Shown here one piece after another: positions 1 through 8,065 of a stretch of 18,562 nt of DNA. The first letter of the stretch is position 1, and each line of letters begins with the position of its first letter. Origin of the DNA: Alphaproteobacteria bacterium UBA2966 (lineage in GTDB: Bacteria; Pseudomonadota; Alphaproteobacteria; UBA2966); NCBI GenBank assembly GCA_002348365.1, contig DEBC01000103.1:1-18562 (forward strand), written 5' to 3'. A model generated the notes under the pieces. The model was not told the origin of the DNA and did no database searches. It saw only the letters and a program-made list of their open reading frames with translations. A program made the translations under genes and the position numbers.

Positions 1-1
1 C

Positions 2-1009
2 ATGCTGTCAACGCTCGCGCTCAATATCACCGCTTATGCGCAGCAGTTCGCAGCTGTCGCTATCGTGGTCTATGGGGTCATCCTGATCAGCCAGGGCGAG
101 CTGTCGATGGGCGGCCTGATCGCTTGCGTGATCCTGAACGGCCGGGCAGTGGCAGCCCTGGCCCAGGTCGCCAGCTTGCTCGTGCGTCTTCATCATGCCC
201 GCGCGTCATATCGCTCGCTGAACGGCATTCTCCGCCTCCCGGTGGAGCGCTCGACGGCTCGTACCTTTCTACATCGTCCCCGTCTCCAGGGACGGATTGA
301 GTTCCGCGGCGTCAGTTTCAATTACTCAGGACAGAGTTTTCCCGCCCTGCGCGATGCTTCGTTCGTCATCGAACCCGGTGAGAAGGCGGGAATCATCGGG
401 CGGGTCGGCTCGGGCAAGACCACCGTGGCAAAGATGGTGCTGGGGCTCTATACCCCCGACGATGGGACCGTCCTGCTGGACGGGACGGAGGTACGTCAAA
501 TCGATCCCGTCGACCTCCGCTCCAATATTGGCGTGGCCCCCCAGGACGTCATTCTGTTCGGCGGCACGGTGCGCGAAAACATCGCCTTCGGCCAGCCACA
601 CGCCACCGACGAACGTGTCCTCGAGGCGGCGCGACTTGCGGGCGTCGAGGAATTCGTCGCGACGCATCCCCAGGGTTACGATATGCCAGTCGGCGAGCGC
701 GGAGAGGGCCTGTCCGGCGGCCAGCGGCAAGCCATTGCCGTGGCCCGCGCCCTGCTGGGCGATCCACCCATTTTGCTGCTGGATGAGCCCACCAACCACA
801 TGGATCACGGCGCTGAGACATTGCTGCGGACGAACCTCGAGACATGGGCACAGGACAAGACGCTTTTGTTGATCACGCACCGCGTTTCGATGTTGCCGCT
901 GGTTGACCGTTTGATCGTGCTGGATGGCGGGCAGGTGGTCGCGGACGGCGAAAAGCAGAAGGTGCTCGACGCGATCAGCGACGGACGCGTCTCAGCGATA
1001 GAACGATAG
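2..1009 (+). CDS. Type I secretion ABC transporter (permease/ATPase), C-terminal part, cut by window edge
   Basis: Inner-membrane ABC exporter of a type I secretion system, which uses ATP to push an unfolded protein through a continuous channel out of the cell. About 335 residues are visible and the 5' end lies outside the window. Residues 1-65 are hydrophobic and fit the last membrane helices. The nucleotide-binding domain spans about 95-335, with Walker A GRVGSGKT (133-140), Q-loop Gln181, signature LSGGQ (237-241), Walker B ILLLDEP (257-263) and switch His293. All catalytic motifs are intact. The phrases around the Walker A and the QIDPVDLR stretch recall LapB/HlyB-type exporters. The stop codon is three bases before the HlyD-family gene, so the two form an operon. 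The secreted substrate and outer-membrane partner are not in view. The first visible Met at base 2 is probably internal. Confidence 0.93.
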   Translation: MLSTLALNITAYAQQFAAVAIVVYGVILISQGELSMGGLIACVILNGRAVAALAQVASLLVRLHHARASYRSLNGILRLPVERSTARTFLHRPRLQGRIEFRGVSFNYSGQSFPALRDASFVIEPGEKAGIIGRVGSGKTTVAKMVLGLYTPDDGTVLLDGTEVRQIDPVDLRSNIGVAPQDVILFGGTVRENIAFGQPHATDERVLEAARLAGVEEFVATHPQGYDMPVGERGEGLSGGQRQAIAVARALLGDPPILLLDEPTNHMDHGAETLLRTNLETWAQDKTLLLITHRVSMLPLVDRLIVLDGGQVVADGEKQKVLDAISDGRVSAIER

Positions 1010-1012
1010 CCC

Positions 1013-2329
1013 ATGGCGAGCCAAACCGACGACAGCGCTTTCGTCGCCGACCTCAAGTCGGCAACGACCCGTGGACCGGCAGCCTGGGCGAATGCCTTGT
1101 TCATCGTGATCGTGATGTTTTTCGTCACGGCCATTGCATGGATGTATTGGGCCACCTTGGACGAAGTGACCAACGGGATCGGCCGGGTCATCCCACCCAG
1201 CCAGACCCAGATCGTCCAGAACCTGGAAGGCGGTATCCTGGCAGAGATCCTGATTGCCGAGGGAGAACTGGTCGAGCCGGAACAGATTCTTTTGCGGATC
1301 GATGACACCAACTTTTCTTCCAGCCTGAGGGAGAACACGGCCCGCTATGTCGCACTCCTCGCCAAGACCGTTCGCCTGGAAGCCGAGGTCGCGGGTTCGA
1401 AACCCGATTTCCCGGCCGAACTGACGACGCATTCTCAAGTTACCGAAAACGAGTCCGCGCTCTACCGGGCCCGTCGCTCAGAGCTTCAATCGGCGGTTGC
1501 CGTGCTGCGGCGCCAGGAAGACCAGCGCAAACAGGAACTCATCGAGCTCGAAAGCCGTGTCGGCAAATTGGGTGAAAGCCTCGGCCTGGCCCAAGAAGAA
1601 CTCGGCATCCTCGAACCGATGGTCGAGAAAGGTGTTACCTCGAAGGTCGAATTGCTGCGCCTGCGCCGGCAGGTGACTGAGCTCGAACGCGAGCGTGAAG
1701 CATCGGTCCTGGCCATACCGCGCGCCAAGTCTGCCCTGGCAGAGATCGCCCGCCGGATCGAGGAAAGGCGAGCCACCTTCACGAGTGAGGCACAGGCAGA
1801 ACTCAATGACACGCGCGTCAGGCTTTCGGCGCTCAAGGAATCGCTGGCCGCCGTCGAAGACCGGGTCGCCCGCACGGAGGTCCGGTCTCCGGTACGCGGA
1901 ACGGTCAAACAGCTCAAGATCAACACGGTTGGTGGAATCATCCAGCCTGGCATGGATCTGGTGGAGATCGTTCCTCTCGAGGACAACCTGTTGATCGAGG
2001 CGTCGATCCGCCCCTCCGACATTGCCTTCCTGCGGCCCGGACAGGACGTCAAGGTCAAGTTCACGGCATACGACTTCGCCCAGTACGGTGCGCTCGCAGG
2101 CCAGCTGGAGCACATCAGCGCGGACACCATCGTCGACGAAGCGGGGGAGAGCTTCTATCAGATCCGGGTCAGGACCGAGCGAAGCCACCTGGGTAACGTG
2201 CATGATCCCCTGCCCATCATTCCGGGCATGGTCGCCGAGGTGGATATCCTAACCGGCAAGAAGACCGTTCTCGACTACCTCCTGAAGCCGGTCCTGCGGG
2301 CCCGCGAGAGAGCCCTCAGGGAACGCTGA
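1013..2329 (+). CDS. HlyD-family type I secretion periplasmic adaptor
   Basis: Membrane fusion protein linking the inner-membrane ABC exporter to an outer-membrane TolC-like channel. It has 438 residues, normal for the family. A short cytoplasmic N-terminus is followed by one transmembrane helix at about 24-47, then a lipoyl/barrel-sandwich strand around NGIGRVIPPSQTQIVQNLEG. A long charged, heptad-like region (about 150-290) is the expected periplasmic coiled-coil hairpin. The second lipoyl half (RSPVRGTVKQLKINTVGG) and a beta-barrel region that includes PGMVAEVDI near the C-terminus complete the architecture. It starts three bases after the stop of the ABC gene, which supports co-transcription. 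The gene ends 11 bases before the stop of the convergent hyuA-like gene, leaving no room for an obvious intrinsic terminator. Confidence 0.94.
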   Translation: MASQTDDSAFVADLKSATTRGPAAWANALFIVIVMFFVTAIAWMYWATLDEVTNGIGRVIPPSQTQIVQNLEGGILAEILIAEGELVEPEQILLRIDDTNFSSSLRENTARYVALLAKTVRLEAEVAGSKPDFPAELTTHSQVTENESALYRARRSELQSAVAVLRRQEDQRKQELIELESRVGKLGESLGLAQEELGILEPMVEKGVTSKVELLRLRRQVTELEREREASVLAIPRAKSALAEIARRIEERRATFTSEAQAELNDTRVRLSALKESLAAVEDRVARTEVRSPVRGTVKQLKINTVGGIIQPGMDLVEIVPLEDNLLIEASIRPSDIAFLRPGQDVKVKFTAYDFAQYGALAGQLEHISADTIVDEAGESFYQIRVRTERSHLGNVHDPLPIIPGMVAEVDILTGKKTVLDYLLKPVLRARERALRER

Positions 2330-2340
2330 TCAGGGTCGAC

Positions 2341-4437
2341 CTAAAACCCTTCGCCAAGCTCCACGACGAGGTTGTAGCGCTCATCAACGCGGGCCTGGGC
2401 ACCAATGCCGAGAACGCAGGTTGATTCTCGTTCTTCGATCAGCGCCGGTCCCTCAAGGGTATCATCCGGTGCCAGTGCATAGCGGTCGTAAGTCGGACAG
2501 TCGACGAAATCACCTGCTTGCGGAAAGTAGGCACGACGGCTGCCTTTCCGAGCCGTTTGGCCCTCAGAACCCGCGACAAGGAATTTCGGCGTGCCGGCAT
2601 CGCCTGGTTCCGGGCCCCTCGCCTCGACCTTCCAGTTGACGACTTCGAGACGTTCATCGAGGCCCGGGACAGAAAAAATTTCCTGATAGCGCTTCCCGAA
2701 TTCTTCCGGAATAGCCGATCGCATGGCGCTGGAATCGGATGTGTCGGGCAGAGTCACCTCAATCTCGAAACCCTGCCCTTGATAGCGAAGATCGAGACGA
2801 TGGATGACAGTAATGTCCTCTTCGGAAACGCCGGCCTCGCGCAACAGTCCGGTGGCCTCCTCAGCCAGGGAACGATAGTGGCGGTCATACCAATCGTCCT
2901 CTAGCGCATCGACAAACGTCAGGTTGGTTCGCGCAACATCGAAGGACAGTGGCGTCACCAGAAGACCGAGCGCAGACATGACACCCGCGGCGGGCGGGAA
3001 GATCACGCGCGGCACTTTGAGTTTGGCAGCGATGCTGTGCGCGTGGACGGGGCCTGAACCGCCAAAAGCGATCATGGTGCAGCCACGGTAATCGAAGCCA
3101 CGCTCGGCTGCATGAACCCGGAATGCTCGAGCGACATCCTCGTTGATGGTCTCGTGGATACCCCAAGCAGCTCGAGCGACTGAAACATCGAGGAACTTGG
3201 CGATGTGGTGGTCGATGGCACTCTCGGAGGCCCGTGCATCGAGCGGCATGTCGCCGCCCAGGAAGAAATCCGGATCGAGATATCCGAGAACGACATTTGC
3301 GTCGCTTAGCGTCGCAGCCTCGCCACCTCTGCCGTAGCAGGCGGGTCCCGGGTCGGCACCGGCGCTGCGCGGCCCGACACGGATCATGCCCCGTTCGTCG
3401 ACCTCGGCGATGGAGCCTCCGCCCGCCCCGATCTCGATCATGTCAATAACCGGAATCTTGATGGGGATGCCGCTGCCCGGCTTGAACTCGTGCACCCGGG
3501 CCACTTCCAACTCGTAGGTGCGAAGAGGGACGTCATCCCGCACCAGGGCGCCCTTCGCTGTGGTCCCGCCCATGTCGAAGGAAAGTATGTCAGGAATTCC
3601 AAGCGCCTTGCCGTGGCGTGCCGACATCAACGCTCCGGCGGCAGGTCCTGACTCCATCATGCGCACCGGAAAACGGCGTGCCGTCGCCGGTGTCACCATG
3701 CCGCCATTGGAAGCCATCATGTTGAGGTAGCCCCTGAAGCCCATGTCCTCAAGACCGCTTTCTATGCGTGCGAGGTAGCGGTCGAGGATGGGTTGCGTGT
3801 AGGCGTTGGCCGAAGCCGTTGTCCAGCGCTCGAATTCCCGCCAGTGAGGGAACACTTCCGACGAGGTCGAGACGGACAGATTGGGAAAGAGTTCGGCTAC
3901 CGCATCCCGCGCGGCGATCTCGTGAGCAGGATTAATGTAGGAATTAATGAAACAGATCGCGAGCGCTTCAATGCCGTGTTCGTCCAAAAGCTCACGCGTC
4001 ATCTCAATTACGCTGGCGGGATCGACTTCGCGCTCGGCACTTCCGTCGAACAGGATGCGCTCGTCCACCTCGCGACGCCGGACGCGGGGGACCAGCGGCT
4101 CGGGAAATCCCGGTGTCAGGTCATAGAGATCGTAACGGCGCTCGAGCTTCATCTCGGGGATGTCCCGGAAGCCCTTCGTGACCAGCATCCCGGTCGGCGA
4201 GCCTCGCCGCTCAATCACAGCATTGGTGACCAGTGTCGTGCCGTGGACGACGGCTTGCAGTTCGGCGAAGGAAACCCCCGAATTCGCGAGTAGCGTGCCC
4301 ATTCCCTCGATTACGGCAAGTGAAGGATCCTGCGGGGTGGTCAGTTGCTTGTGGATAGCCACGATGCCACCGTCCTGCGAGAACAGCGCGAAATCCGTGA
4401 ACGTGCCGCCAATGTCGACGCCGATTTGGTAGGTCAT
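2341..4437 (-). CDS. hyuA: Hydantoinase/oxoprolinase family subunit A (HyuA-like)
   Basis: ATP-dependent subunit of the hydantoinase/5-oxoprolinase/acetone carboxylase family, which phosphorylates a substrate carbonyl or amide so that a lactam or hydantoin ring can be opened, or a ketone carboxylated. It has 698 residues, typical for HyuA. The N-terminal nucleotide-binding motif DIGGTFTD is at 8-15, HGTTLVTNAV at 65-74, and the second phosphate-binding motif DMGGTTAKG at 288-296. A glycine-rich GAGGGSIAEVDE segment and FGGSGPVHA follow. It is downstream of hyuB with a 36-base gap, in a leftward cluster. The ribosome site is weak (a GGCGGA stretch about 9 bases upstream), so coupling to hyuB is likely. 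The family is clear; the true substrate (hydantoin, oxoproline, another lactam or a ketone) cannot be read from sequence. The symbol denotes family only. Confidence 0.92.
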   Translation of the reverse strand: MTYQIGVDIGGTFTDFALFSQDGGIVAIHKQLTTPQDPSLAVIEGMGTLLANSGVSFAELQAVVHGTTLVTNAVIERRGSPTGMLVTKGFRDIPEMKLERRYDLYDLTPGFPEPLVPRVRRREVDERILFDGSAEREVDPASVIEMTRELLDEHGIEALAICFINSYINPAHEIAARDAVAELFPNLSVSTSSEVFPHWREFERWTTASANAYTQPILDRYLARIESGLEDMGFRGYLNMMASNGGMVTPATARRFPVRMMESGPAAGALMSARHGKALGIPDILSFDMGGTTAKGALVRDDVPLRTYELEVARVHEFKPGSGIPIKIPVIDMIEIGAGGGSIAEVDERGMIRVGPRSAGADPGPACYGRGGEAATLSDANVVLGYLDPDFFLGGDMPLDARASESAIDHHIAKFLDVSVARAAWGIHETINEDVARAFRVHAAERGFDYRGCTMIAFGGSGPVHAHSIAAKLKVPRVIFPPAAGVMSALGLLVTPLSFDVARTNLTFVDALEDDWYDRHYRSLAEEATGLLREAGVSEEDITVIHRLDLRYQGQGFEIEVTLPDTSDSSAMRSAIPEEFGKRYQEIFSVPGLDERLEVVNWKVEARGPEPGDAGTPKFLVAGSEGQTARKGSRRAYFPQAGDFVDCPTYDRYALAPDDTLEGPALIEERESTCVLGIGAQARVDERYNLVVELGEGF

Positions 4438-4473
4438 GATGGAGAATCCGCCCAGGAGATTCGTGAAACCGGT

Positions 4474-6174
4474 CTAGGCCACGCGGCGCGCCGTTCGAGT
4501 GTTCACGTCGACCTCCACGCCGTAATCAACCCGGGCACTTTCCACGCTCACGTATCCTTCAAGGACGTCGTTCAATACCCGTTCCGGCTCGCGCTCGCTG
4601 GCCGCACCGAAGCCACCACCGCCAGCTTCCACCACTCTAACGCGATCGCCAGGCGCCATCAGGTAGCGGTCCTTAGGGTGTAGATGCCGATCGTTCGCCT
4701 CATACCGGGCAAGCTGACCATCGGAAGCGCCGTGATAACCCTTCGCCGGGAAATCCGTCCGATAGCCCATCGGAAAGACTGTCAACGTGTGACCACTGTC
4801 ATTTCGAATGACGACCTCCTGCCCGACTCCGCCCCGCCTGCGGCCGACACCGCCGCTGTCCGGAACAAAGACCTTGCTCTCCACAGTCATACTCGTGAGT
4901 GCTTCCCACACCTCAACAGGAACGACACCAATCGTGGTCGGGGTCGACGTCGTCTCCGATCCGTCAGCAGACATAGCGCCGCCGACGCCGCCGGTTGCCG
5001 TAAAGATGTCTGAAATCTCACGTCCATCGCGATTACGGCCCTGGACAGTCAGATGACCCAGCATGCCACTGTCGGCCTGAACCACATCCGGCACCGCTTC
5101 GGCAAAAGCGCCGAAGATCAGCGACGGAATGAAGTGCACCACGAGGTGCCGTCCGGCAGTCGGCGATGGCGGACGCGCGTTCAGGATGCATCCCTCCGGC
5201 GCCGTGATTGTGATCGGGGCGAGAAAGCCCTGATTGTTGGGAATGCCGCTGGCCATCAGACACTTGAGGGAAAAGTACGTCCAGGCCGAGGTGATGTTGA
5301 GAGCGCAGTTGATGCCGCGGCTAACGGAGGGTCCGGTACCATCGAAGTCAATCCGCAGGTCGCCGCCATCCACAGTGACGCTGCAGGCAAGCGTGACCGC
5401 ATCGTCAAACCCTTCGATCTCGATCTTGTTCCGGTACTCGCCATCCGGGATGGTGCGAACCTGTTCGCGCATGGCGTGTTCGGATTGTCGGCGGATGGCC
5501 TGCGACAGCGTCTCCAGGTCATCGAGCCCATATTCGTCCATGAATTCGACGAGCTTCTGACCGCTGACCTCATTGCAGGAGACATTGGCCATGATGTCGC
5601 CGACGACCTGTTCCGAGACGCGCACGTTGGCGCGAATGAAGTCGAACACGAGATCGTTGGGCCTGCCGCCCACCATGAGCTTGCAGACCGGAATGCGCAA
5701 ACCTTCCTGATAGATGTCGGTGGCTGCCGCCGTGTAGCCGATACCGCCGATATCGGGCAGGTGCGAGATGCTCATGGTGTAACCAACAATGCGGCCGTTC
5801 CGGAAAGCGGGCCGCATAACGCAGATGTCGAAGTAATGCCCCGTGCCCTGCCAGGCATCGTTGGTGGCGAGCACGTCTCCGGGATTCAAGGTTTCAGGCG
5901 GGTACCGATCCAGAATGTGCCGCAGGGTCGCGGGGCCCGTCCCGGTGAAGGACGGCAGGCTCTTGGTCCCCTGGGCAATGGAGTTGCCCTCGGCGTCGAA
6001 CAGGATGGCCGTGAGATCCAGGCACTCCCGGAGAATTGTCGAGAATGACGAGCGCAACATGACAGATACGCCCTCGTCCGTGATGGAGATCAATCGGTCC
6101 CAGAGGATGCCCAGGGTAACCGGATCCAGTTCCGTCTGCGTGCTGGCCTGTAGGGGCTCGGCGGCTTGAGTCAT
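4474..6174 (-). CDS. hyuB: Hydantoinase/oxoprolinase family subunit B (HyuB-like)
   Basis: Partner subunit of the HyuA-like protein; in this family the B subunit forms the other half of the catalytic complex. It has 566 residues, within the usual range. The N-terminus DPVTLGILWDRLISI, the RECLDLTAILFD segment, the GDVLATNDAWQGTGHYFDI segment and the SHLPDIGG segment are characteristic of the HydB fold, and the C-terminal part carries glycine-rich loops (GGVGRRRGGVGQE and EAGGGGFGA). The start codon is four bases after the aminotransferase stop. With no strong ribosome site in between, translational coupling is the likely mode of expression. Order within the leftward cluster is ABM protein, aminotransferase, hyuB, hyuA. 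The presence of both subunits argues for a functional enzyme; the substrate is unknown. Confidence 0.92.
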   Translation of the reverse strand: MTQAAEPLQASTQTELDPVTLGILWDRLISITDEGVSVMLRSSFSTILRECLDLTAILFDAEGNSIAQGTKSLPSFTGTGPATLRHILDRYPPETLNPGDVLATNDAWQGTGHYFDICVMRPAFRNGRIVGYTMSISHLPDIGGIGYTAAATDIYQEGLRIPVCKLMVGGRPNDLVFDFIRANVRVSEQVVGDIMANVSCNEVSGQKLVEFMDEYGLDDLETLSQAIRRQSEHAMREQVRTIPDGEYRNKIEIEGFDDAVTLACSVTVDGGDLRIDFDGTGPSVSRGINCALNITSAWTYFSLKCLMASGIPNNQGFLAPITITAPEGCILNARPPSPTAGRHLVVHFIPSLIFGAFAEAVPDVVQADSGMLGHLTVQGRNRDGREISDIFTATGGVGGAMSADGSETTSTPTTIGVVPVEVWEALTSMTVESKVFVPDSGGVGRRRGGVGQEVVIRNDSGHTLTVFPMGYRTDFPAKGYHGASDGQLARYEANDRHLHPKDRYLMAPGDRVRVVEAGGGGFGAASEREPERVLNDVLEGYVSVESARVDYGVEVDVNTRTARRVA

Positions 6175-6178
6175 GTTT

Positions 6179-7126
6179 TCAACTGCCGTAATCGATCGAC
6201 GTGATCCACGCCGGGTCTTCGTGTTTGGCCCAATAGAGTGCGTCCAGGCGCCGGGTCGTCTCGCGCGGCATGCCGTTTGCGATGACGTGACCGTTCACCT
6301 CGGTAATGCCCACAACACCGCCCGCGCCCGTGCACAGGAACGCTTCGTCGGCGTACAGCAGGTCGTCGATGGAAACCGTGCCCAGACCCGCGGGAATACC
6401 GATTTCCTCGCAGAGTTCGAGGACGGACTTTCGGGTCACGCCCTCGAGCACACCTTCGCCGGGTGACGTCGCGCGGCCATCCTTGATGACGAACACGTTG
6501 AACCCGAGGCCTTCGGTGATGTTGCCGTACTGGTCAGGGAGAATCACCTGGTCGGCACCCGCGTCATAGGCCTCGAAGATACCGCTGACGAAATCAAGCC
6601 GATTGTAGTTCTTGATCGTGGGGTCGATGCACTCCGGCGGAATGCGGGGAGTCGAAGCCACGTGAATGTGCATCCCGCGTTCACGTTGCTCGTCGGTCAT
6701 GAAGAACGTGTAGGGAACCGAATAGACGAACATCTGGTTCAATGCGTCACGCGGGTTACGCGAGAAGGTTGGCGGTTGAAGTCCGCGTGTACACACCAGC
6801 TTGACGAAGGCATCACGAAGTCCCGGTCTCCGCACGCACTCGACCATGACCTCGGTCAGGCCATGGCGGTCGAAGGGCATCTGAAGTTGCAGCTTGTCGA
6901 GCGAGGCGAGAAAGCGATCCAAGTGATCTTCGAGACGAAAGAACGCGCCTTTGTATACGCAGATCACGTCGTAGGTGCAGTCACCGCGCAAAAACCCCCA
7001 ATCAAGCAAGGATACCTTGGCCTCGGACAGGGGACAGAACTCCCCGTTAACCCACGCGATACCAGGGATCTCGCCTTCAATCGTCGGAAGGGCATTGTCC
7101 TGGTTCAGTTCCGCAGCAACGCTCAT
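6179..7126 (-). CDS. Class IV (fold-type IV) PLP aminotransferase, (R)-amine transaminase-like
   Basis: PLP enzyme of the branched-chain/D-amino acid aminotransferase fold, 315 residues. The PLP-binding lysine is predicted at Lys172 in PTIKNYNRLDF. Glu205 in the ITEGLGFNVFVI segment is the conserved acidic residue near the pyridine nitrogen, and GVLEGVTR (225-232) matches the phosphate-binding loop. The early region (RGDCTYDVICVYKG, then FFRLEDHLDRF) and the DQYGNITEG stretch resemble (R)-selective amine:pyruvate transaminases more than housekeeping IlvE or D-alanine transaminase; that comparison is from memory of the family. A strong ribosome site (AAGGGAGGA) sits four bases upstream of the ATG. 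It ends four bases before hyuB. It could make or remove the amino group of the compound handled by HyuAB, but this is inference. Confidence 0.88.
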   Translation of the reverse strand: MSVAAELNQDNALPTIEGEIPGIAWVNGEFCPLSEAKVSLLDWGFLRGDCTYDVICVYKGAFFRLEDHLDRFLASLDKLQLQMPFDRHGLTEVMVECVRRPGLRDAFVKLVCTRGLQPPTFSRNPRDALNQMFVYSVPYTFFMTDEQRERGMHIHVASTPRIPPECIDPTIKNYNRLDFVSGIFEAYDAGADQVILPDQYGNITEGLGFNVFVIKDGRATSPGEGVLEGVTRKSVLELCEEIGIPAGLGTVSIDDLLYADEAFLCTGAGGVVGITEVNGHVIANGMPRETTRRLDALYWAKHEDPAWITSIDYGS

Positions 7127-7130
7127 GCGA

Positions 7131-7139
7131 TCCTCCCTT
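7131..7139 (-). promoter_or_regulatory. Ribosome binding site of the aminotransferase gene
   Basis: The minus strand reads AAGGGAGGA four bases before the ATG at 7126. It is an unusually complete Shine-Dalgarno sequence and fixes this start. The match is much stronger than those of hyuB or hyuA downstream, so the aminotransferase is probably the best independently translated gene of the leftward cluster. Confidence 0.8.
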
Positions 7140-7142
7140 CAT

Positions 7143-7157
7143 GGTGTGCGACACACC
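7143..7157. repeat. Perfect inverted repeat in the aminotransferase leader (candidate operator)
   Basis: GGTGTG-CGA-CACACC is a perfect six-base palindrome with a three-base centre, 16 bases upstream of the aminotransferase ATG and just upstream of its ribosome site. The size and short spacer fit a dimeric repressor site. A GntR/FCD regulator is encoded 900 bases away, but the sequence does not match the usual FadR-type consensus exactly. It could also form a small leader hairpin in the mRNA. The rest of 7127-7238 shows no convincing promoter or terminator. Confidence 0.4.
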
Positions 7158-7238
7158 TAAGTGAACATCCCACCTGCAATCTAGCACAAAGGTCGGTCCG
7201 AGAGAGCAAACACCGAAGGGCTCGGGTCAGGCGAAGGC

Positions 7239-7535
7239 CTATTCCCGGATCACCGGGTAGAAGAAACCCTCGGGCCGGACTCCGTCGACGTAAATGTCGA
7301 CAAACATGTCCGTGATCTCGGCAAGCGCCGGACTCGCCGCAAAAACCGAGTGGGCTTCTTCAGATTCCCAATAGGTGATGGCGATGCGCTTGCCGGAGTC
7401 CGACTCACCCGTGAGCTGCGCCCGCAGAATGCCGGGCTGCTTCTCGAGAACCGGAAGTGCTCCGTTCTCGAACATCTCCACGGCCTTGTCCCAGCATTCG
7501 GGGCGGCAGTCCCAATGAGCCATTCTTACGAACAT
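7239..7535 (-). CDS. Small ABM-domain (antibiotic biosynthesis monooxygenase-like) protein
   Basis: A 98-residue single-domain protein of the dimeric alpha-beta barrel superfamily. Features seen: the N-terminal strand MFVRMAHWDCRP, a helix with the PVLEKQPGILRAQL transition, and ITYWESEEAHSVFAASPAL, the classic ABM 'W-x-S-x-E-a' helix start. Members include cofactor-free monooxygenases, haem-degrading enzymes and small isomerases or stress proteins, so the reaction cannot be specified. The start chosen is the ATG at 7535, with AGGAG about ten bases upstream; a second Met five residues in is less well served. It is the first gene of the leftward cluster, 112 bases before the aminotransferase. 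Its start lies about 20 bases from the edge of a truncated oxidoreductase on the other strand, so any promoter must lie within that remnant. Confidence 0.78.
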   Translation of the reverse strand: MFVRMAHWDCRPECWDKAVEMFENGALPVLEKQPGILRAQLTGESDSGKRIAITYWESEEAHSVFAASPALAEITDMFVDIYVDGVRPEGFFYPVIRE

Positions 7536-7552
7536 TCTCCCTCGTCTCCTGC

Positions 7553-8062
7553 TCTGTCCGCGAACAGGACACGGTCTGGGAAGGCAGGGCCAATCGACCC
7601 GTGCCGGATGTCGTGCTCGCGCTCGCCATCGATGGGCTCTACTACCGGCCGCTCGGCGGGGGGCGATACATACTCGGGCGAGGGCATCCGAAAGAGTACT
7701 TCGATATCGACCCTTACAAATTCAAGGAATCGGCCGATGAGGCGTTCATTACCGAGGTGAGTACGCGGCTTGAGAACCGCGTCCCAAGCCTCAGTGGCGC
7801 CCGGCTGATCGACGCCTATGCCTCGCTCTATGACGTCACGCCTGACTGGCATCCCTTCATCGGTCCCCGCAGCGGCATTTCCAGTTACTACGATGCCAGC
7901 GGCGGCAGCGGCCATGGCTTCAAGTTCGGCCCGGCATTTGGCTCCGAGCTGGCCGGGTGGATCGCCAATGACGAGGTCGCCGAGGACTTCTCCCAGTTCA
8001 GCTTCGATCGTCTGGCGGCCGGGAACCCATTCGTGCAAACCTTCGGCGGAAACAGAGGCTAA
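7553..8062 (+). pseudogene. C-terminal remnant of a DAO-family FAD-dependent oxidoreductase
   Basis: About 169 codons encode the C-terminal part of a D-amino acid oxidase/sarcosine oxidase-beta type flavoprotein. Recognisable pieces are LYYRPLGGGRYILGRG, the DVTPDWHPFIGP motif near the flavin, and SGGSGHGFKFGPAFG, the C-terminal FAD-binding glycine-rich loop followed by an ELAGWI helix. Family members are usually 370-430 residues, so the N-terminal dinucleotide-binding domain (GxGxxG) and most of the substrate domain are missing. The open frame runs upstream only as antisense of the ABM gene, where the sequence no longer resembles the family. No good start codon or ribosome site precedes it. 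It is therefore read as a 5'-truncated pseudogene. Its stop is four bases before the GntR ATG, so the intact gene probably once formed an operon with the regulator. Confidence 0.82.
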
Positions 8063-8065
8063 ATC

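Noticed and set aside
5053..6048. Long open frame of 331 codons on the plus strand opposite hyuB
   Set aside because: It mirrors the hyuB frame, has low-complexity charged composition and no recognisable domain. Open antisense frames are common in GC-rich genes.
7200..7238. Hairpin CCGA-AGGGC-TCGG as terminator of the ABM gene
   Set aside because: The stem is only four bases and there is no T tract.
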